64,000 bases of DNA, taken from contig NZ_CP113066.1 in NCBI RefSeq assembly GCF_026625845.1, positions 2,046,001 to 2,110,000 on the forward strand, written 5' to 3'. A program made the position numbers and the translations under genes. Shown piece by piece: positions 18,072 to 28,522 of the stretch (position 1 is its first letter; each line of letters begins with the position of its first letter). The notes under the pieces were generated by a model. That model saw only the letters and a list, made by a program, of their open reading frames with translations, ran no database searches and had not been told where the DNA came from. The stretch comes from Agrococcus sp. SL85 (GTDB lineage Bacteria; Actinomycetota; Actinomycetes; Actinomycetales; Microbacteriaceae).

Positions 18072-18261
18072 CGACCATTCGGCGCCACTCAGCGTGAGAC
18101 GTCGCCGATCACGAGCCACTCGTCGCCACTCATGGGCGATTCGCCGCCACTCGCGAGCCCTTCAGCGCCAGTCAGCGTGAGACGTCGCCGATCAGCAGTC
18201 GTTCGTCGCCACTCAGCGCCAGACCTCGCCGATCACGAACAGATCGGCGCCGCTCGTCGTG
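17951..18261. repeat. Degenerate tandem array, about 15 units of 20-21 bp
   Basis: Consecutive units can be aligned by eye at a 20-21 base period, for example ACGACCATTCGGCGCCACTC, AGCGTGAGACGTCGCCGATC (present twice, 18091-18110 and 18172-18191) and AGCGCCAGACCTCGCCGATC. The first half has variants such as CCACCGATTGGTGCTATCTG. The common core is GGCGCC or GTCGCC at a fixed place in each unit. It fills the space between convergent holA and rpsT. Units are not identical and have no unique spacers, so this is not a CRISPR array. No protein-coding gene is evident apart from the holA read-through. Confidence 0.75.
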
Positions 18262-18302
18262 AGGCGACCCCGGCCGACGGCGCGAGGAGCCCCGGGGACG
18301 AC

Positions 18303-18330
18303 GAAGGGGACCCCGCCAGGGGTCCCCTTC
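18303..18330 (-). terminator. rpsT intrinsic terminator
   Basis: GAAGGGGACCCC and GGGGTCCCCTTC form a perfect 12-bp stem with loop GCCA, 16 bases beyond the rpsT stop on its strand. No U-tract follows. Confidence 0.8.
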
Positions 18331-18346
18331 GGTCAGACGGCTCGGA

Positions 18347-18607
18347 TCAGAGCGCTGCGACCTGCTTCGCGATGGCCGACTTGCGGTTCGCGGCCTGGTT
18401 GCGGTGGATCACGCCCTTCGAGACGGCCTTGTCGAGCTTCTTGCCCGCGATCGCGAGCTTCTGCTCGGCGACGGCCTTGTCGCCCGCGGCGACGGCCCTG
18501 CGAGCCTCGCGCACGGCGGTGCGGAGCTCCGACTTCACGGCGCGGTTGCGCTGCGTCGCCTTCTCGTTGGTGAGGATGCGCTTGATCTGCGACTTGATGT
18601 TCGCCAC
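18347..18607 (-). CDS. rpsT: 30S ribosomal protein S20
   Basis: The 86-residue basic helical protein of the small ribosomal subunit binds 16S rRNA early in assembly. It starts [17 protein letters not shown] and contains [15 protein letters not shown], both diagnostic for S20. The GTG at 18607 gives the family N-terminus and normal length, with AAGGA upstream; the longer open frame to 18871 is not coding. A promoter at 18763-18735 gives an untranslated leader of about 120 bases. Confidence 0.97.
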   Translation of the reverse strand: MANIKSQIKRILTNEKATQRNRAVKSELRTAVREARRAVAAGDKAVAEQKLAIAGKKLDKAVSKGVIHRNQAANRKSAIAKQVAAL

Positions 18608-18734
18608 GTGGGTGTCCTTCTTCTGGTCGAGGATGGTTCGGCGGCGGCCGTGCGTCCCGTCCGGGACCCCGCCGCGACCCGCTCCTCGCTCGAGGCGCAC
18701 CTGCGCACGCGAGGAAAGGGGAAGCCAGCGGACA

Positions 18735-18763
18735 ACGATACCAGCGAGCCAACCCGCCTGCAA
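18735..18763 (-). promoter_or_regulatory. rpsT promoter
   Basis: On the minus strand TTGCAG (18763-18758) and TATCGT (18740-18735) are separated by 17 bases, a good sigma-70-type promoter and the clearest -35/-10 pair I found here. The resulting leader of about 120 bases could allow S20 autoregulation, which is inference. Confidence 0.6.
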
Positions 18764-18846
18764 TGCGGCCGCCCGGCACGGCGCGATCCCGCCCGCTCGG
18801 CTGTGGGAAGATGGGGAGTCCCGCATCCGACCCCGAGAAGGACCCA

Positions 18847-20693
<1,847 letters not shown>

Positions 20694-20697
<4 letters not shown>

Positions 20698-21332
20698 GCC
20701 GCCCCATCGCGGAGCGCCCCACGAACTACGGCGCGGTCGGCGCGACCGCGCACTTCGACTTCCACCGCTTCCCGCCGAAGGGCTTCGAGGTCGTGCAGCG
20801 CCGCGCGCGCATCGGCCACGGCCGCTCGCGCTACGAGGCGGCGATCGCGGCCCTGCGCACCTGGAAGGTGCAGCGGCTCTCGGGCATCGAGATCGATGTC
20901 ATGGGCACGGAAGAGGGCACGGTCTACCGGCCCGTGGGCTTCGAGGGCCAGGAGGCGACCCGCGCCGCGAGCATCGAGCCGCAGCAGACCTTCGGGCCCG
21001 ACGGCGAGCCGTTCCTGCAGCCGGGCGACTCGGTCGACCAGCGGATCCGCGTGGCCGGGGTCACCTTCCACGCCCCGATGCGCGTCATCGCGGTCGAGGA
21101 GGAGGCGACGAGCCACGGCGTGATCCTCGGCTCGCTCGACGGCCACCCGCTCGCGGGCGAGGAGCGCTTCACGATCGAGATCGCCGAGGACGAGTCGGTG
21201 TTCCTGCACTTCCGCGCGATCGTGCGCAACCAGGCATGGTGGGCGCGCGCCGCCGCGCCGATCGCCGACGCCGTGCGCCGTCGCCACCACGAGCGCTTCA
21301 TGGACGTGCTGCGCTCGATCGACGTGCCCTGA
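20694..21332 (+). CDS. DUF1990 family protein
   Basis: A 212-residue protein. The N-terminal [22 protein letters not shown] and the patterns [21 protein letters not shown] and [14 protein letters not shown] fit DUF1990, a beta-rich SRPBCC-like family of unknown function found in actinobacteria and plants. The start overlaps the lepA stop as GTGA and hemW follows 2 bases after the stop, so it lies in a lepA-DUF1990-hemW operon. No catalytic residues can be assigned. Confidence 0.85.
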
Positions 21333-21334
21333 CG

Positions 21335-22552
21335 ATGGGTCGCCTGCCCGAGGGCGTGCCCGCGCCCGCCGACGGCCGGCTGCCTGCGTCCGCGGCACCC
21401 GACGCCGCTGCGCCCGCGCCCTTCGGCGCCTACGTGCACATCCCGTTCTGCAGCGTGCGTTGCGGCTACTGCGACTTCAACACCTACACGGCCGATGAGC
21501 TGCGCGGCGCGACGCGCGCGGGCTACCCGGCCGACGTCGCCGCCGAGATCGCGCTCGCCGCGGAGGTGCTCGCGGAGCTCGGCCCGCAGCGTCCGCTGCG
21601 CACGGTCTTCTTCGGCGGGGGGACGCCGACGCTGCTGCCGGCCGCCGACCTCGTGGGGATGCTCCATGGGCTCCGCGAGGCGTTCGGGATCGAGCCGGGG
21701 GCCGAGGTGACGGTCGAGGCCAACCCCGACTCGATCGACGCCGCGGGCCTCCGCGCGCTCCGCGAGGGCGGCGTCACGCGCGTCTCCTTCGGCATGCAGT
21801 CGGCGGTGCCGCACGTGCTCGCCGCGCTCGACCGCACGCACGACCCGGCGCGCGTCCCGGTCGTCGCCGCCTGGGCGCGCGAGGCGGGGCTCGAGGTGAG
21901 CCTCGACCTCATCTACGGCGCGCCGGGGGAGTCGCTCGACGACTGGCAGCGCTCGCTCGATGCCGCGGTCGCGATCGGCCCCGACCACGTCTCGGCCTAC
22001 GCGCTCATCGTCGAGGAGGGCACGGCGCTCGCGCGCCGCATCCGCCGCGGCGAGCTCTCGGTGCCGGACGACGACCTGCAGGCGTCGATGTACGAGGCGG
22101 CGGAGGCGACCCTCTCGGCCGCGGGCTACGCCTGGTACGAGGTGTCGAACTGGGCGCGCGGCGACCGCGTCGCCCGGCACAACCTGGCCTACTGGCGCGG
22201 CCACGACTGGTGGGGCTTCGGCCCCGGCGCCCACAGCCACGTCGGCGGCGTGCGCTGGTGGAACGTCAAGCACCCCGCGGCCTACCGCGACCGCCTGCAC
22301 GCGGGCTCCTCGCCCGCGCTCGCGCGCGAGGAGCTCGACCCCGAGACGCGCCGTGTGGAGCGCGTGCTGCTCGAGACGCGCATCGCCGACGGCCTCGACG
22401 TCGCCGTGCTCGACGCCGAGGGGCGCCGCGCGGTCGCGGGGCTCGTGGCCGAGGGTCTCGTCGACGGCCGCGCCGCGATCGGCGGACGCGTCGTGCCGAC
22501 GCTCCGCGGGCGGCTGCTCGCCGATGCGGTGGTGCGGCGCCTGCTGCCCTGA
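21335..22552 (+). CDS. hemW: Radical SAM haem chaperone HemW
   Basis: A 405-residue radical SAM protein with the cluster motif CSVRCGYC (Cys39, Cys43, Cys46), the SAM-binding FFGGGTPTLL and the C-terminal HemN/HemW domain (GFGPGAHSHVGGVRWWN). HemW binds and inserts haem into respiratory proteins; older annotation as coproporphyrinogen dehydrogenase is less likely for this subfamily, since the motif is CxxxCxxC without the extra Cys of HemN. A haem chaperone is relevant to cytochrome bd 18 kb away. Downstream lies a 16-bp repeat cluster. Confidence 0.93.
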   Translation: MGRLPEGVPAPADGRLPASAAPDAAAPAPFGAYVHIPFCSVRCGYCDFNTYTADELRGATRAGYPADVAAEIALAAEVLAELGPQRPLRTVFFGGGTPTLLPAADLVGMLHGLREAFGIEPGAEVTVEANPDSIDAAGLRALREGGVTRVSFGMQSAVPHVLAALDRTHDPARVPVVAAWAREAGLEVSLDLIYGAPGESLDDWQRSLDAAVAIGPDHVSAYALIVEEGTALARRIRRGELSVPDDDLQASMYEAAEATLSAAGYAWYEVSNWARGDRVARHNLAYWRGHDWWGFGPGAHSHVGGVRWWNVKHPAAYRDRLHAGSSPALAREELDPETRRVERVLLETRIADGLDVAVLDAEGRRAVAGLVAEGLVDGRAAIGGRVVPTLRGRLLADAVVRRLLP

Positions 22553-22554
22553 AT

Positions 22555-22618
22555 CTCAGCGGCCCCGCGCCTCAGGAGCCTTGAGCGTCAGCTGCCCCGC
22601 GCCTCAGCGGCCCCGCGC
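22555..22618. repeat. Four 16-bp tandem repeat units
   Basis: CTCAGCGGCCCCGCGC (22555-22570), CTCAGGAGCCTTGAGC, GTCAGCTGCCCCGCGC and again CTCAGCGGCCCCGCGC (22603-22618) follow each other exactly. They fill the junction between convergent hemW and the membrane-protein gene and encode the latter's last codons. Confidence 0.7.
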
Positions 22619-23206
22619 CGCCCAGACGGCGACGGTGACGAGCTGCACGACACCCGCCGCGATCGCGGCGGCCGAGCCCCAGGGCTGCCCCGCGAGCACG
22701 CCGGCGACCGTCCCCACGGCGCCGACCGCGGCCACGGCGAGGCCGAGCCGCACGAGCATCCGCTCCCGGAACGCCCACGCGAAGGGCAGGAAGTGGAGGC
22801 CGACGCACACCGCGATCCACGAGGGGCCCGCGTGCGCCGCGCCGAGCGCCTCGAGCGCCGCCCGACCGAGCGCGATCGCCGCGAGCATCGCCAGGACCGA
22901 CGCGGCGTAGGCGAGGCCCGCGAGGCGCCGCGGCGTCGCAGGAGGCCCCATGGCCCTGCGACGTACGAAGAGGAGCACGATGCAGCCCACGGCGAGCACC
23001 GCGATCGCGGCGCGCAGCGCCACGAGCAGGCCCGCCGACAGCTCGCCGTCGCCGTTCGCGAACCCGAACACGACGCCGCCGACGACTGCGACGAGGGCGC
23101 CGACGCGCCTCGGATCGGCGGGGTGCTCGCCCCGCGCCATCGCCTGCCTGGCGCCGTCGGGCATGCGTCGCATCCAGTCGGGCTCGTGCGTCGTCGCGGG
23201 ATCCAT
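22604..23206 (-). CDS. Hypothetical multi-pass membrane protein
   Basis: A 200-residue protein with a polar N-terminus (MDPATTHEPDWMRRMPDG) and five or six hydrophobic helices, e.g. VGALVAVVGGVVFGF and IAVLAVGCIVLLFVRRR. No recognisable catalytic motif. ATG at 23206 is chosen because upstream in-frame sequence lies inside a terminator hairpin. The C-terminal codons are supplied by the 16-bp repeats. Function unknown. Confidence 0.7.
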   Translation of the reverse strand: MDPATTHEPDWMRRMPDGARQAMARGEHPADPRRVGALVAVVGGVVFGFANGDGELSAGLLVALRAAIAVLAVGCIVLLFVRRRAMGPPATPRRLAGLAYAASVLAMLAAIALGRAALEALGAAHAGPSWIAVCVGLHFLPFAWAFRERMLVRLGLAVAAVGAVGTVAGVLAGQPWGSAAAIAAGVVQLVTVAVWAARGR

Positions 23207-23235
23207 CCGCCGAGCATGCCATGCCGGGACGCGAC

Positions 23236-23267
23236 GACGCCCCGCGCCACGAGGGGCACGGGGCGTC
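23236..23267 (-). terminator. Terminator after the DUF4870 gene
   Basis: GACGCCCCG (23236-23244) and CGGGGCGTC (23259-23267) form a perfect 9-bp stem beyond the stop of the upstream minus-strand gene. Confidence 0.65.
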
Positions 23268-23280
23268 CGCCGGCGCTCGG

Positions 23281-24093
23281 CTACTTCACGAGCCGCCAGT
23301 TGAAGGGATAGCGGTACGAGCCGCCGCCGTTGACGCGCACGGCGCCGATGATCGAGAAGATCACCTGGACGAGCGCCGGCACCCAGTAGATGCCGAGCAG
23401 CAGGAACCCGATGCCGATGACGCTCGTGATGGTGCCGACGATCAGGATGCCGATCGCGAGGATCGCCGAGAAGATGCCGAAGTTCAGCGCCTCCCTTGCC
23501 TCCTGCTTGGCGAAGGCGCTGCGGTCCTTGTAGATCATGAAGACGATGAGCGGCCCGATCCAGCCGCCGAATCCGCCCGTGACGATCGTGGAGAGGCCGG
23601 ACAGGTGGCCCCACATGCCGGCGTTCTTCTCGTCGACCGGCGACATCGGGGGCGCAGAGGCGTACTGCGGCTGGCCCGGGGCGCCGTACTGGCCGCCCTG
23701 CGGCGGCGGGTAGCCGCCCGCGGGCGGGTAGGCGCCCTGCGGCGGCTGGTGGCCCTGCGGCGCGCCGTACTGGGGCGGGGCGCCGTGGGGCGGCACGCCG
23801 TGGGACGGGGCGCCGTGCTCGCCCTGCGGCGCACCGTAGGGCGGCGCCGCGGGCGCGGAGGGCTGCTGGGGCTGCTGCCGGCCCTGGCCGTCGGCGGGCG
23901 GGGCGGAGAACGCGGGGTTGCCGGCCGCGGCGTCGGGCGAGTGGCCGGTGAACGGCTGCGCGGGCTGGCCGACGCCGGGCGCCGCCGGCGCGCTGGGCGC
24001 GGCGTGCTGCTCGTGGGTCACGGAGAAGCCGTCGCCGGGCTGCGCGGCGGGGTCCGGCTGATCCTCGCGGCGGGGGGCGTTGGGGTCGGACAT
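23281..24093 (-). CDS. DUF4870 domain membrane protein with Pro/Gln/Gly-rich N-terminus
   Basis: The 270-residue protein has about 150 residues of low-complexity Pro/Gln/Gly/Ala/Tyr sequence (repeated GAPQG and PPQ units) followed by a DUF4870/Tic20-like domain: a cytoplasmic MWGHLSGLSTIVTGGFGGWIGPL segment, MIYKDRSAFAKQEAREALNFGI, and membrane helices ending in RYPFNWRLVK. Such proteins are common in actinobacteria and of unknown function. AGGAAGG precedes the ATG. The Tyr/Pro-rich tail may drive condensate or protein contacts, which is speculative. Confidence 0.85.
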   Translation of the reverse strand: MSDPNAPRREDQPDPAAQPGDGFSVTHEQHAAPSAPAAPGVGQPAQPFTGHSPDAAAGNPAFSAPPADGQGRQQPQQPSAPAAPPYGAPQGEHGAPSHGVPPHGAPPQYGAPQGHQPPQGAYPPAGGYPPPQGGQYGAPGQPQYASAPPMSPVDEKNAGMWGHLSGLSTIVTGGFGGWIGPLIVFMIYKDRSAFAKQEAREALNFGIFSAILAIGILIVGTITSVIGIGFLLLGIYWVPALVQVIFSIIGAVRVNGGGSYRYPFNWRLVK

Positions 24094-24196
24094 GACGTGC
24101 CTTCCTGTGGGGGCTCGGGCGGAGGTCCCGCGCCGTGCAGGTTCATTCTGCGCCGCCCCGGCTGGGGATCGGCTTCGAGGCGAGGGCGCGATAGGA

Positions 24197-24223
24197 TTGG
24201 CAGTCAGTCCTGACGAGTGCCAG
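24197..24223 (+). promoter_or_regulatory. CIRCE operator upstream of hrcA
   Basis: TTGGCAGTC-N9-GAGTGCCAG matches the HrcA-binding CIRCE consensus TTAGCACTC-N9-GAGTGCTAA at 14 of 18 arm positions with the exact 9-base spacer. A TAGGAT -10 box at 24192-24197 abuts it, so bound HrcA would cover the transcription start. This predicts autorepression of the hrcA-dnaJ operon, relieved by heat. Confidence 0.82.
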
Positions 24224-24275
24224 AGACGCGTGCAAGAGCGGAGCGAGGAGTCGCCCGCACGACGAGAGGAGCGGG

Positions 24276-25292
24276 ATGGTCTCCGACCGCGGCCTCGAGG
24301 TCCTCCGCGCGATCGTGCAGGACTACGTCGCGCTCCGCGAGCCGGTCGGCTCGAAGTCGATCGTCGACCGTCACGCCTTCGGCGTCTCGGCCGCGACCAT
24401 CCGCAACGACATGGCGCTCCTCGAGGAGGAGGAGCTCATCGTCGCCCCGCACACGTCGTCCGGGCGCGTGCCGACCGACAAGGGCTACCGCGTCTTCGTC
24501 GACCGCCTCCAGCGCATGCAGCCCCTCACGGGCGCCCAGCGCCAGGCGATCGCGCGCTTCCTCGAGGCCGAGACCCACGACCGCGACGAGATGCTCGCCC
24601 GCACGGCGCGGCTGCTCTCGCAGCTCACGAACCAGGTGGCGCTCGTGCAGGTGCCGGTGCGCCGCCAGGCCGCCGTGCGCCGCGTCGAGCTCGTCGCGAT
24701 CGCCGAGGCCCGCGTGCTGGCCGTGCTCATCCTCGACTCGGGGCGCGTCGAGCAGCGGATGGTCGACGCCCAGCAGCGCATCGAGCCCGAGGAGGCGATG
24801 GCCCTCGGCCGCGCCTTCACCGAGACGATCGCCGAGCTGCCCGCGGCGGCCGCCGCCGAGCGCCTCGCGGGCGTCGCCGCCGACGCGCCGCCCGCGCTGC
24901 ACGCCGCGACCGCGGCGATCGCGCGGGCGCTCGCCGACATGCTGCTCGGTGCGGGCGGCGAGCGCCTCTACATGGCGGGCGCCTCGCACCTCGTGCGCGA
25001 GGAGCGCGACTTCCCGCGCACCGTGACGCCCGTGCTCGACGCGATCGAGGAGCAGGTGACCCTCCTGCGCCTCTTCGACGAGATGGGCGCCGAGGGCGAG
25101 GTCGCGACCCGCATCGGGCGCGAGCTCGCCGGGCCCCTCGGCGAGACCGCCGTCGTCGCCTCGACCTACTCGGCCGACGGCAGCGACGGGCACGTCGGGG
25201 TGCTGGGCCCGACCAGGATGGACTACGCAGGCAACATGGCCGCGGTGCGCGCCGTCGCGCGCTACCTCACGCGGCTCTTGAGCGAGGACTGA
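24276..25292 (+). CDS. hrcA: Heat-inducible transcription repressor HrcA
   Basis: The 338-residue repressor of class I heat-shock genes binds CIRCE. The N-terminal winged helix is clear (RGLEVLRAIVQDYVALREPVGSKS, then AATIRNDMALLEEEELI), followed by SSGRVPTDKGYRVFVD and the GAF-like dimerisation core. ATG with GAGAGGA upstream. A CIRCE element lies 53 bases before the start. dnaJ starts on the base after the stop codon. Confidence 0.95.
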   Translation: MVSDRGLEVLRAIVQDYVALREPVGSKSIVDRHAFGVSAATIRNDMALLEEEELIVAPHTSSGRVPTDKGYRVFVDRLQRMQPLTGAQRQAIARFLEAETHDRDEMLARTARLLSQLTNQVALVQVPVRRQAAVRRVELVAIAEARVLAVLILDSGRVEQRMVDAQQRIEPEEAMALGRAFTETIAELPAAAAAERLAGVAADAPPALHAATAAIARALADMLLGAGGERLYMAGASHLVREERDFPRTVTPVLDAIEEQVTLLRLFDEMGAEGEVATRIGRELAGPLGETAVVASTYSADGSDGHVGVLGPTRMDYAGNMAAVRAVARYLTRLLSED

Positions 25293-26384
25293 GTGACCGA
25301 CCACTACGAGACCCTCGGCGTCGCCCGCGACGCCGGCCAGGACGAGATCAAGAAGGCGTACAGGAGGCTCGCGCGCGAGCTGCACCCGGACGTCAACCCG
25401 AGCCCGGAGGCCGCAGAGCGGTTCAAGGACGTCACGCACGCCTACGACGTGCTCGGCGACGCCACCTCCCGCGCCGAGTACGACCGCGGCCCGCAGCCCG
25501 GCATGGGCGGCGGCTTCGGCTTCGGCGACATCTTCGAGCAGTTCTTCGGCGGCGGCGGCCGCGGCCAGGGCCCCCGCCCGCGCCGCCAGCCCGGCCAGGA
25601 CAGCCTGCTGCGCGTCGACCTCGACCTCGGCGACGTCGTGTTCGGCGTGCACCGCGAGCTGCGCGTGCAGACCGCCGTGCTGTGCGGCAGCTGCCAGGGC
25701 GCGTGCACGTCGCCGGGCACGAGCGAGGAGCGCTGCACGATGTGCGGCGGCTCCGGCCACGTGCAGCGCCAGGTGCGCTCGCTGCTCGGGAACGTCGTCA
25801 CGACGCAGCCGTGCCAGCACTGCCAGGGCCACGGCACGACGATCCCCTCGCCGTGCCCGACGTGCGCGGGCCACGGGCGCGTGCGCGCCGAGCGCAGCAT
25901 CCCCGTCGACATCCCCGCGGGCGTCGACACGGGCCTGCGCATCCAGCTGCCCGGGCAGGGCGAGGTGGGCGAGGCCGGCGGCCCCGCGGGCACGCTCTAC
26001 CTCGAGATCAACGTCAAGCACCACGACGTCTTCAGCCGCAGCGGCGACGACCTGCTCGGCACCCTCGAGGTGTCGATGCCGGACGCCGCGCTCGGCACGA
26101 GCGCCACGGTCGAGGCGATCGACGGCCCCGTCGACGTGGAGGTGCGCGCCGGCGTGCAGTCGGGCGACGTCATCACGGTCGGCGGGCGCGGCGTGACGCG
26201 GCTGCGCGGCGCCGGTCGCGGCGACCTGCGCCTGGGCGTGCAGGTCGTGACGCCGACGCGCCTCGACCGCCGCTCCGAGGAGCTGCTGCGCGAGCTGCGC
26301 GACCGCACGAAGGCGCCCGCGCCCACGCTCGGCCACTTCAAGCAGGGGCTCTTCGCCAAGATGCGCGACCGCCTCCGCCTCTGA
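25293..26384 (+). CDS. dnaJ: Molecular chaperone DnaJ (DnaJ2 type)
   Basis: DnaK co-chaperone of 363 residues: J-domain with the HPD motif (LHPDVNP) at the N-terminus, G/F-rich linker ([16 protein letters not shown]), a four-repeat zinc domain and the substrate-binding C-terminal domains. The zinc repeats read [24 protein letters not shown] and CPTCAGHG: the first has lost the last Gly of CxxCxGxG but keeps both metal Cys. GTG start directly abuts hrcA, so it shares CIRCE control. Its stop overlaps the rsmE ATG. Confidence 0.95.
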   Translation: MTDHYETLGVARDAGQDEIKKAYRRLARELHPDVNPSPEAAERFKDVTHAYDVLGDATSRAEYDRGPQPGMGGGFGFGDIFEQFFGGGGRGQGPRPRRQPGQDSLLRVDLDLGDVVFGVHRELRVQTAVLCGSCQGACTSPGTSEERCTMCGGSGHVQRQVRSLLGNVVTTQPCQHCQGHGTTIPSPCPTCAGHGRVRAERSIPVDIPAGVDTGLRIQLPGQGEVGEAGGPAGTLYLEINVKHHDVFSRSGDDLLGTLEVSMPDAALGTSATVEAIDGPVDVEVRAGVQSGDVITVGGRGVTRLRGAGRGDLRLGVQVVTPTRLDRRSEELLRELRDRTKAPAPTLGHFKQGLFAKMRDRLRL

Positions 26385-27109
26385 TGGCGCACTGCTACTG
26401 GCACGACGCGCTCGCGGCGCACGCCGAGGGCGACGTCATCGCGCTCGAGCGCGACGAGGCCCACCACGCGGCGGTCGTCAGCCGGATGCGGCGCGGCGAG
26501 CGCGTGCTCGTGAGCGACGGGCGCGGCACCCTCGCGGAGGGCGTCGTCGAGCGCGCCGAGCGCGACGGCGTCGACGTCGTGCTGCACCGCCTGGAGCGCG
26601 TCGCGGCGCCGAGCCCCCGCATCGGGCTCTCGCAGGCCCTCGCGAAGGGCGACCGCGCGGAGCTCGCGGTGCAGGCGGCGACCGAGCTGGGCGTCGACGC
26701 GATCGTGCCGTGGCAGGCGCGCCGCAGCGTCGTGCAGTGGAAGGGCGAGCGCGGTGAGCGCTCGCTCGAGCGCTGGAGGAAGGTCGTGCGCGAGGCCGGC
26801 AAGCAGGCCATCCGCCCGTTGCTGCCCGAGGTGCTGCCCGTCGTCGACGCCGAGGGGCTCGCGGCCCTCGCGGACGACTGGCTGCTCGTCGTGCTCGACC
26901 CCACGGCCGAGGGCTCGATCGCCGAGGTGCCGCTCGAGCGCGACCTGCTGCTCGTCGTGGGCCCCGAGGGCGGCATCGAGCCGGGTGAGCTCGAGCGGCT
27001 CGACGCCGCCGGCGCCGTGCGTGCGAGGCTCGGCGACCACGTCCTGCGCACCTCGACCGCCGGGCTCGCCGCATCGTCCGCGCTCTCGGTGCGCCTCGGT
27101 CGCTGGTGA
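26384..27109 (+). CDS. rsmE: 16S rRNA (uracil1498-N3)-methyltransferase
   Basis: A 241-residue SPOUT methyltransferase with an N-terminal PUA-like domain (EAHHAAVVSRMRRGERVLVSDGRG) and the trefoil-knot catalytic domain: QALAKGDRAELAVQAATELG, WRKVVREAGKQAIRP and the SAM-binding VGPEGGIEPGEL, ending LRTSTAGLAASSAL. ATG overlaps the dnaJ stop (TGATG). The dnaJ-rsmE-HIT-phoH-ybeY order is conserved in actinobacteria. Confidence 0.95.
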   Translation: MAHCYWHDALAAHAEGDVIALERDEAHHAAVVSRMRRGERVLVSDGRGTLAEGVVERAERDGVDVVLHRLERVAAPSPRIGLSQALAKGDRAELAVQAATELGVDAIVPWQARRSVVQWKGERGERSLERWRKVVREAGKQAIRPLLPEVLPVVDAEGLAALADDWLLVVLDPTAEGSIAEVPLERDLLLVVGPEGGIEPGELERLDAAGAVRARLGDHVLRTSTAGLAASSALSVRLGRW

Positions 27110-27150
27110 GCCCCGGAGCCGCGCCCCGGATCCGCCCCGCGACCGGCCGG

Positions 27151-27156
27151 TAGGCT
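27151..27156 (+). promoter_or_regulatory. HIT gene leaderless promoter (-10)
   Basis: TAGGCT, 6 bases (GGAGCC) before the ATG. The GGAG could also act as a weak ribosome-binding site, so leaderless translation is not proven. Confidence 0.5.
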
Positions 27157-27162
27157 GGAGCC

Positions 27163-27507
27163 ATGGCAGAGCCCTCCGTGTTCGAGCGGATCGTGGCGCG
27201 CGAGATCCCGGCGGAGATCGTGCTCGAGACCGACACGATCATCGCCTTCGTCGACATCGCGCCCAAGGCGCCCATGCACGTCCTCGTCGTGCCGAAGACG
27301 GCCCGCTACCGGGACGTCGTCGAGCTCGCCGCCGGAGACCCCGCGCTGCTGGCCGAGATGGTGCAGGCCGCGCAGGCGATCGCGCGCGAGCGCGCCGAGG
27401 GCGACTTCCGACTCGTGTTCAACACCGGCGAGCAGGCGGGGCAGACGGTCTTCCACGCCCACGCCCACGTGCTCGCCGGATCCCTGGGAGAGGACTCGCT
27501 TGCCTGA
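27163..27507 (+). CDS. HIT family nucleotide hydrolase/transferase
   Basis: A 114-residue histidine-triad protein, starting VFERIVAREIPAEIV and carrying the catalytic triad in FHAHAHVLAG. This HinT-like subgroup hydrolyses adenosine phosphoramidates. phoH begins at TTG inside its last codons (8-base overlap). Confidence 0.93.
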   Translation: MAEPSVFERIVAREIPAEIVLETDTIIAFVDIAPKAPMHVLVVPKTARYRDVVELAAGDPALLAEMVQAAQAIARERAEGDFRLVFNTGEQAGQTVFHAHAHVLAGSLGEDSLA

Positions 27508-28522
27508 CGCCACCCGCTCGATCGAGATCGACGGCATCGAGATGGTGCGGCTGCTGGGGCCGCAGGACCGGCTGCTGACGCGCCTCGAGCGCGAGCACCC
27601 CGAGGTGACCGTCGCCGTGCGCGGCAACCTCGTGACGCTCGAGGGGCCCGAGGACGACGTCGCGCTCGCCGGCAGGCTCGTGCAGGAGCTCGTCGACCTC
27701 GTGCGCCACGGCGCCGACCTCGGCCAGAGCGAGGTCTCGGAGGGCGCTCGCATCCTCCGCGCCGACCCGGGCCGCAGCCTCACCGACGCGATCGGCGAGG
27801 CCATCCTGACCGCGCGCGGCAAGTCGGTGCGCGCGAAGACCGAGGGCCAGCGCGCCTACGTCGACGCGATCGACGCGCACACGATCACGTTCGGCATCGG
27901 TCCCGCCGGCACGGGCAAGACGTACCTCGCGATGGCGAAGGCCGTGCAGGCCCTCCACCGCAAGGAGGTCAACCGCATCATCCTCACGCGCCCCGCGGTC
28001 GAGGCGGGCGAGCGGCTCGGCTTCCTGCCGGGCACGCTCACCGACAAGATCGACCCGTACCTGCGCCCGCTGTACGACGCGCTCAACGAGATGATGGATC
28101 CGGAGCTCGTGCCCAAGCTGCTCGCGACGGGCGTGGTCGAGGTCGCGCCGCTCGCGTACATGCGCGGGCGCACGCTCAACGACTCCTTCATCGTCCTCGA
28201 CGAGGCGCAGAACACGACGCCCGAGCAGATGAAGATGTTCCTGACGCGCCTCGGCTTCGGCTCGCGCATGGTCGTCACGGGCGACGCGACGCAGGTCGAC
28301 CTGCCCGCGGGCACCTCGGGCCTGCGGATCGCGGAGCGCGTGCTCCGCGCGGTCGACGACATCCACTTCTCGCGCCTCACGAGCGCCGACGTCGTGCGGC
28401 ACACCCTCGTGGGCCAGATCGTCGACGCCTACACGCGCGACGACGAGCAGCAGGGCCAGAAGCTGGCCAGGGCGCAGCAGCGCAGCCACGGGCCGCAGGG
28501 CCAGCGGGGTCGGAGGGCCTGA
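27500..28522 (+). CDS. PhoH family ATPase
   Basis: A 340-residue protein with a short KH-like N-terminal region and a PhoH P-loop domain: Walker A GPAGTGKT (residues 134-141), RPAVEAGERLGFLPG, Walker B FIVLDEAQNT and the sensor-like VVTGDATQVDLP. Its constant position before ybeY suggests a role in ribosomal RNA metabolism. TTG start with GGGAGAGG upstream; overlap with the HIT gene implies coupling. Biochemical role not settled for the family. Confidence 0.93.
   Translation: MPDATRSIEIDGIEMVRLLGPQDRLLTRLEREHPEVTVAVRGNLVTLEGPEDDVALAGRLVQELVDLVRHGADLGQSEVSEGARILRADPGRSLTDAIGEAILTARGKSVRAKTEGQRAYVDAIDAHTITFGIGPAGTGKTYLAMAKAVQALHRKEVNRIILTRPAVEAGERLGFLPGTLTDKIDPYLRPLYDALNEMMDPELVPKLLATGVVEVAPLAYMRGRTLNDSFIVLDEAQNTTPEQMKMFLTRLGFGSRMVVTGDATQVDLPAGTSGLRIAERVLRAVDDIHFSRLTSADVVRHTLVGQIVDAYTRDDEQQGQKLARAQQRSHGPQGQRGRRA

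Noticed and set aside
17951..18261. CRISPR array
   Set aside because: Units are diverged and contiguous without distinct unique spacers, and no cas gene is present.
23630..24093. Proline/glutamine-rich N-terminus of the DUF4870 protein as foreign or repeat-expanded DNA
   Set aside because: Such tails are usual for this protein type in actinobacteria and base composition matches neighbours.
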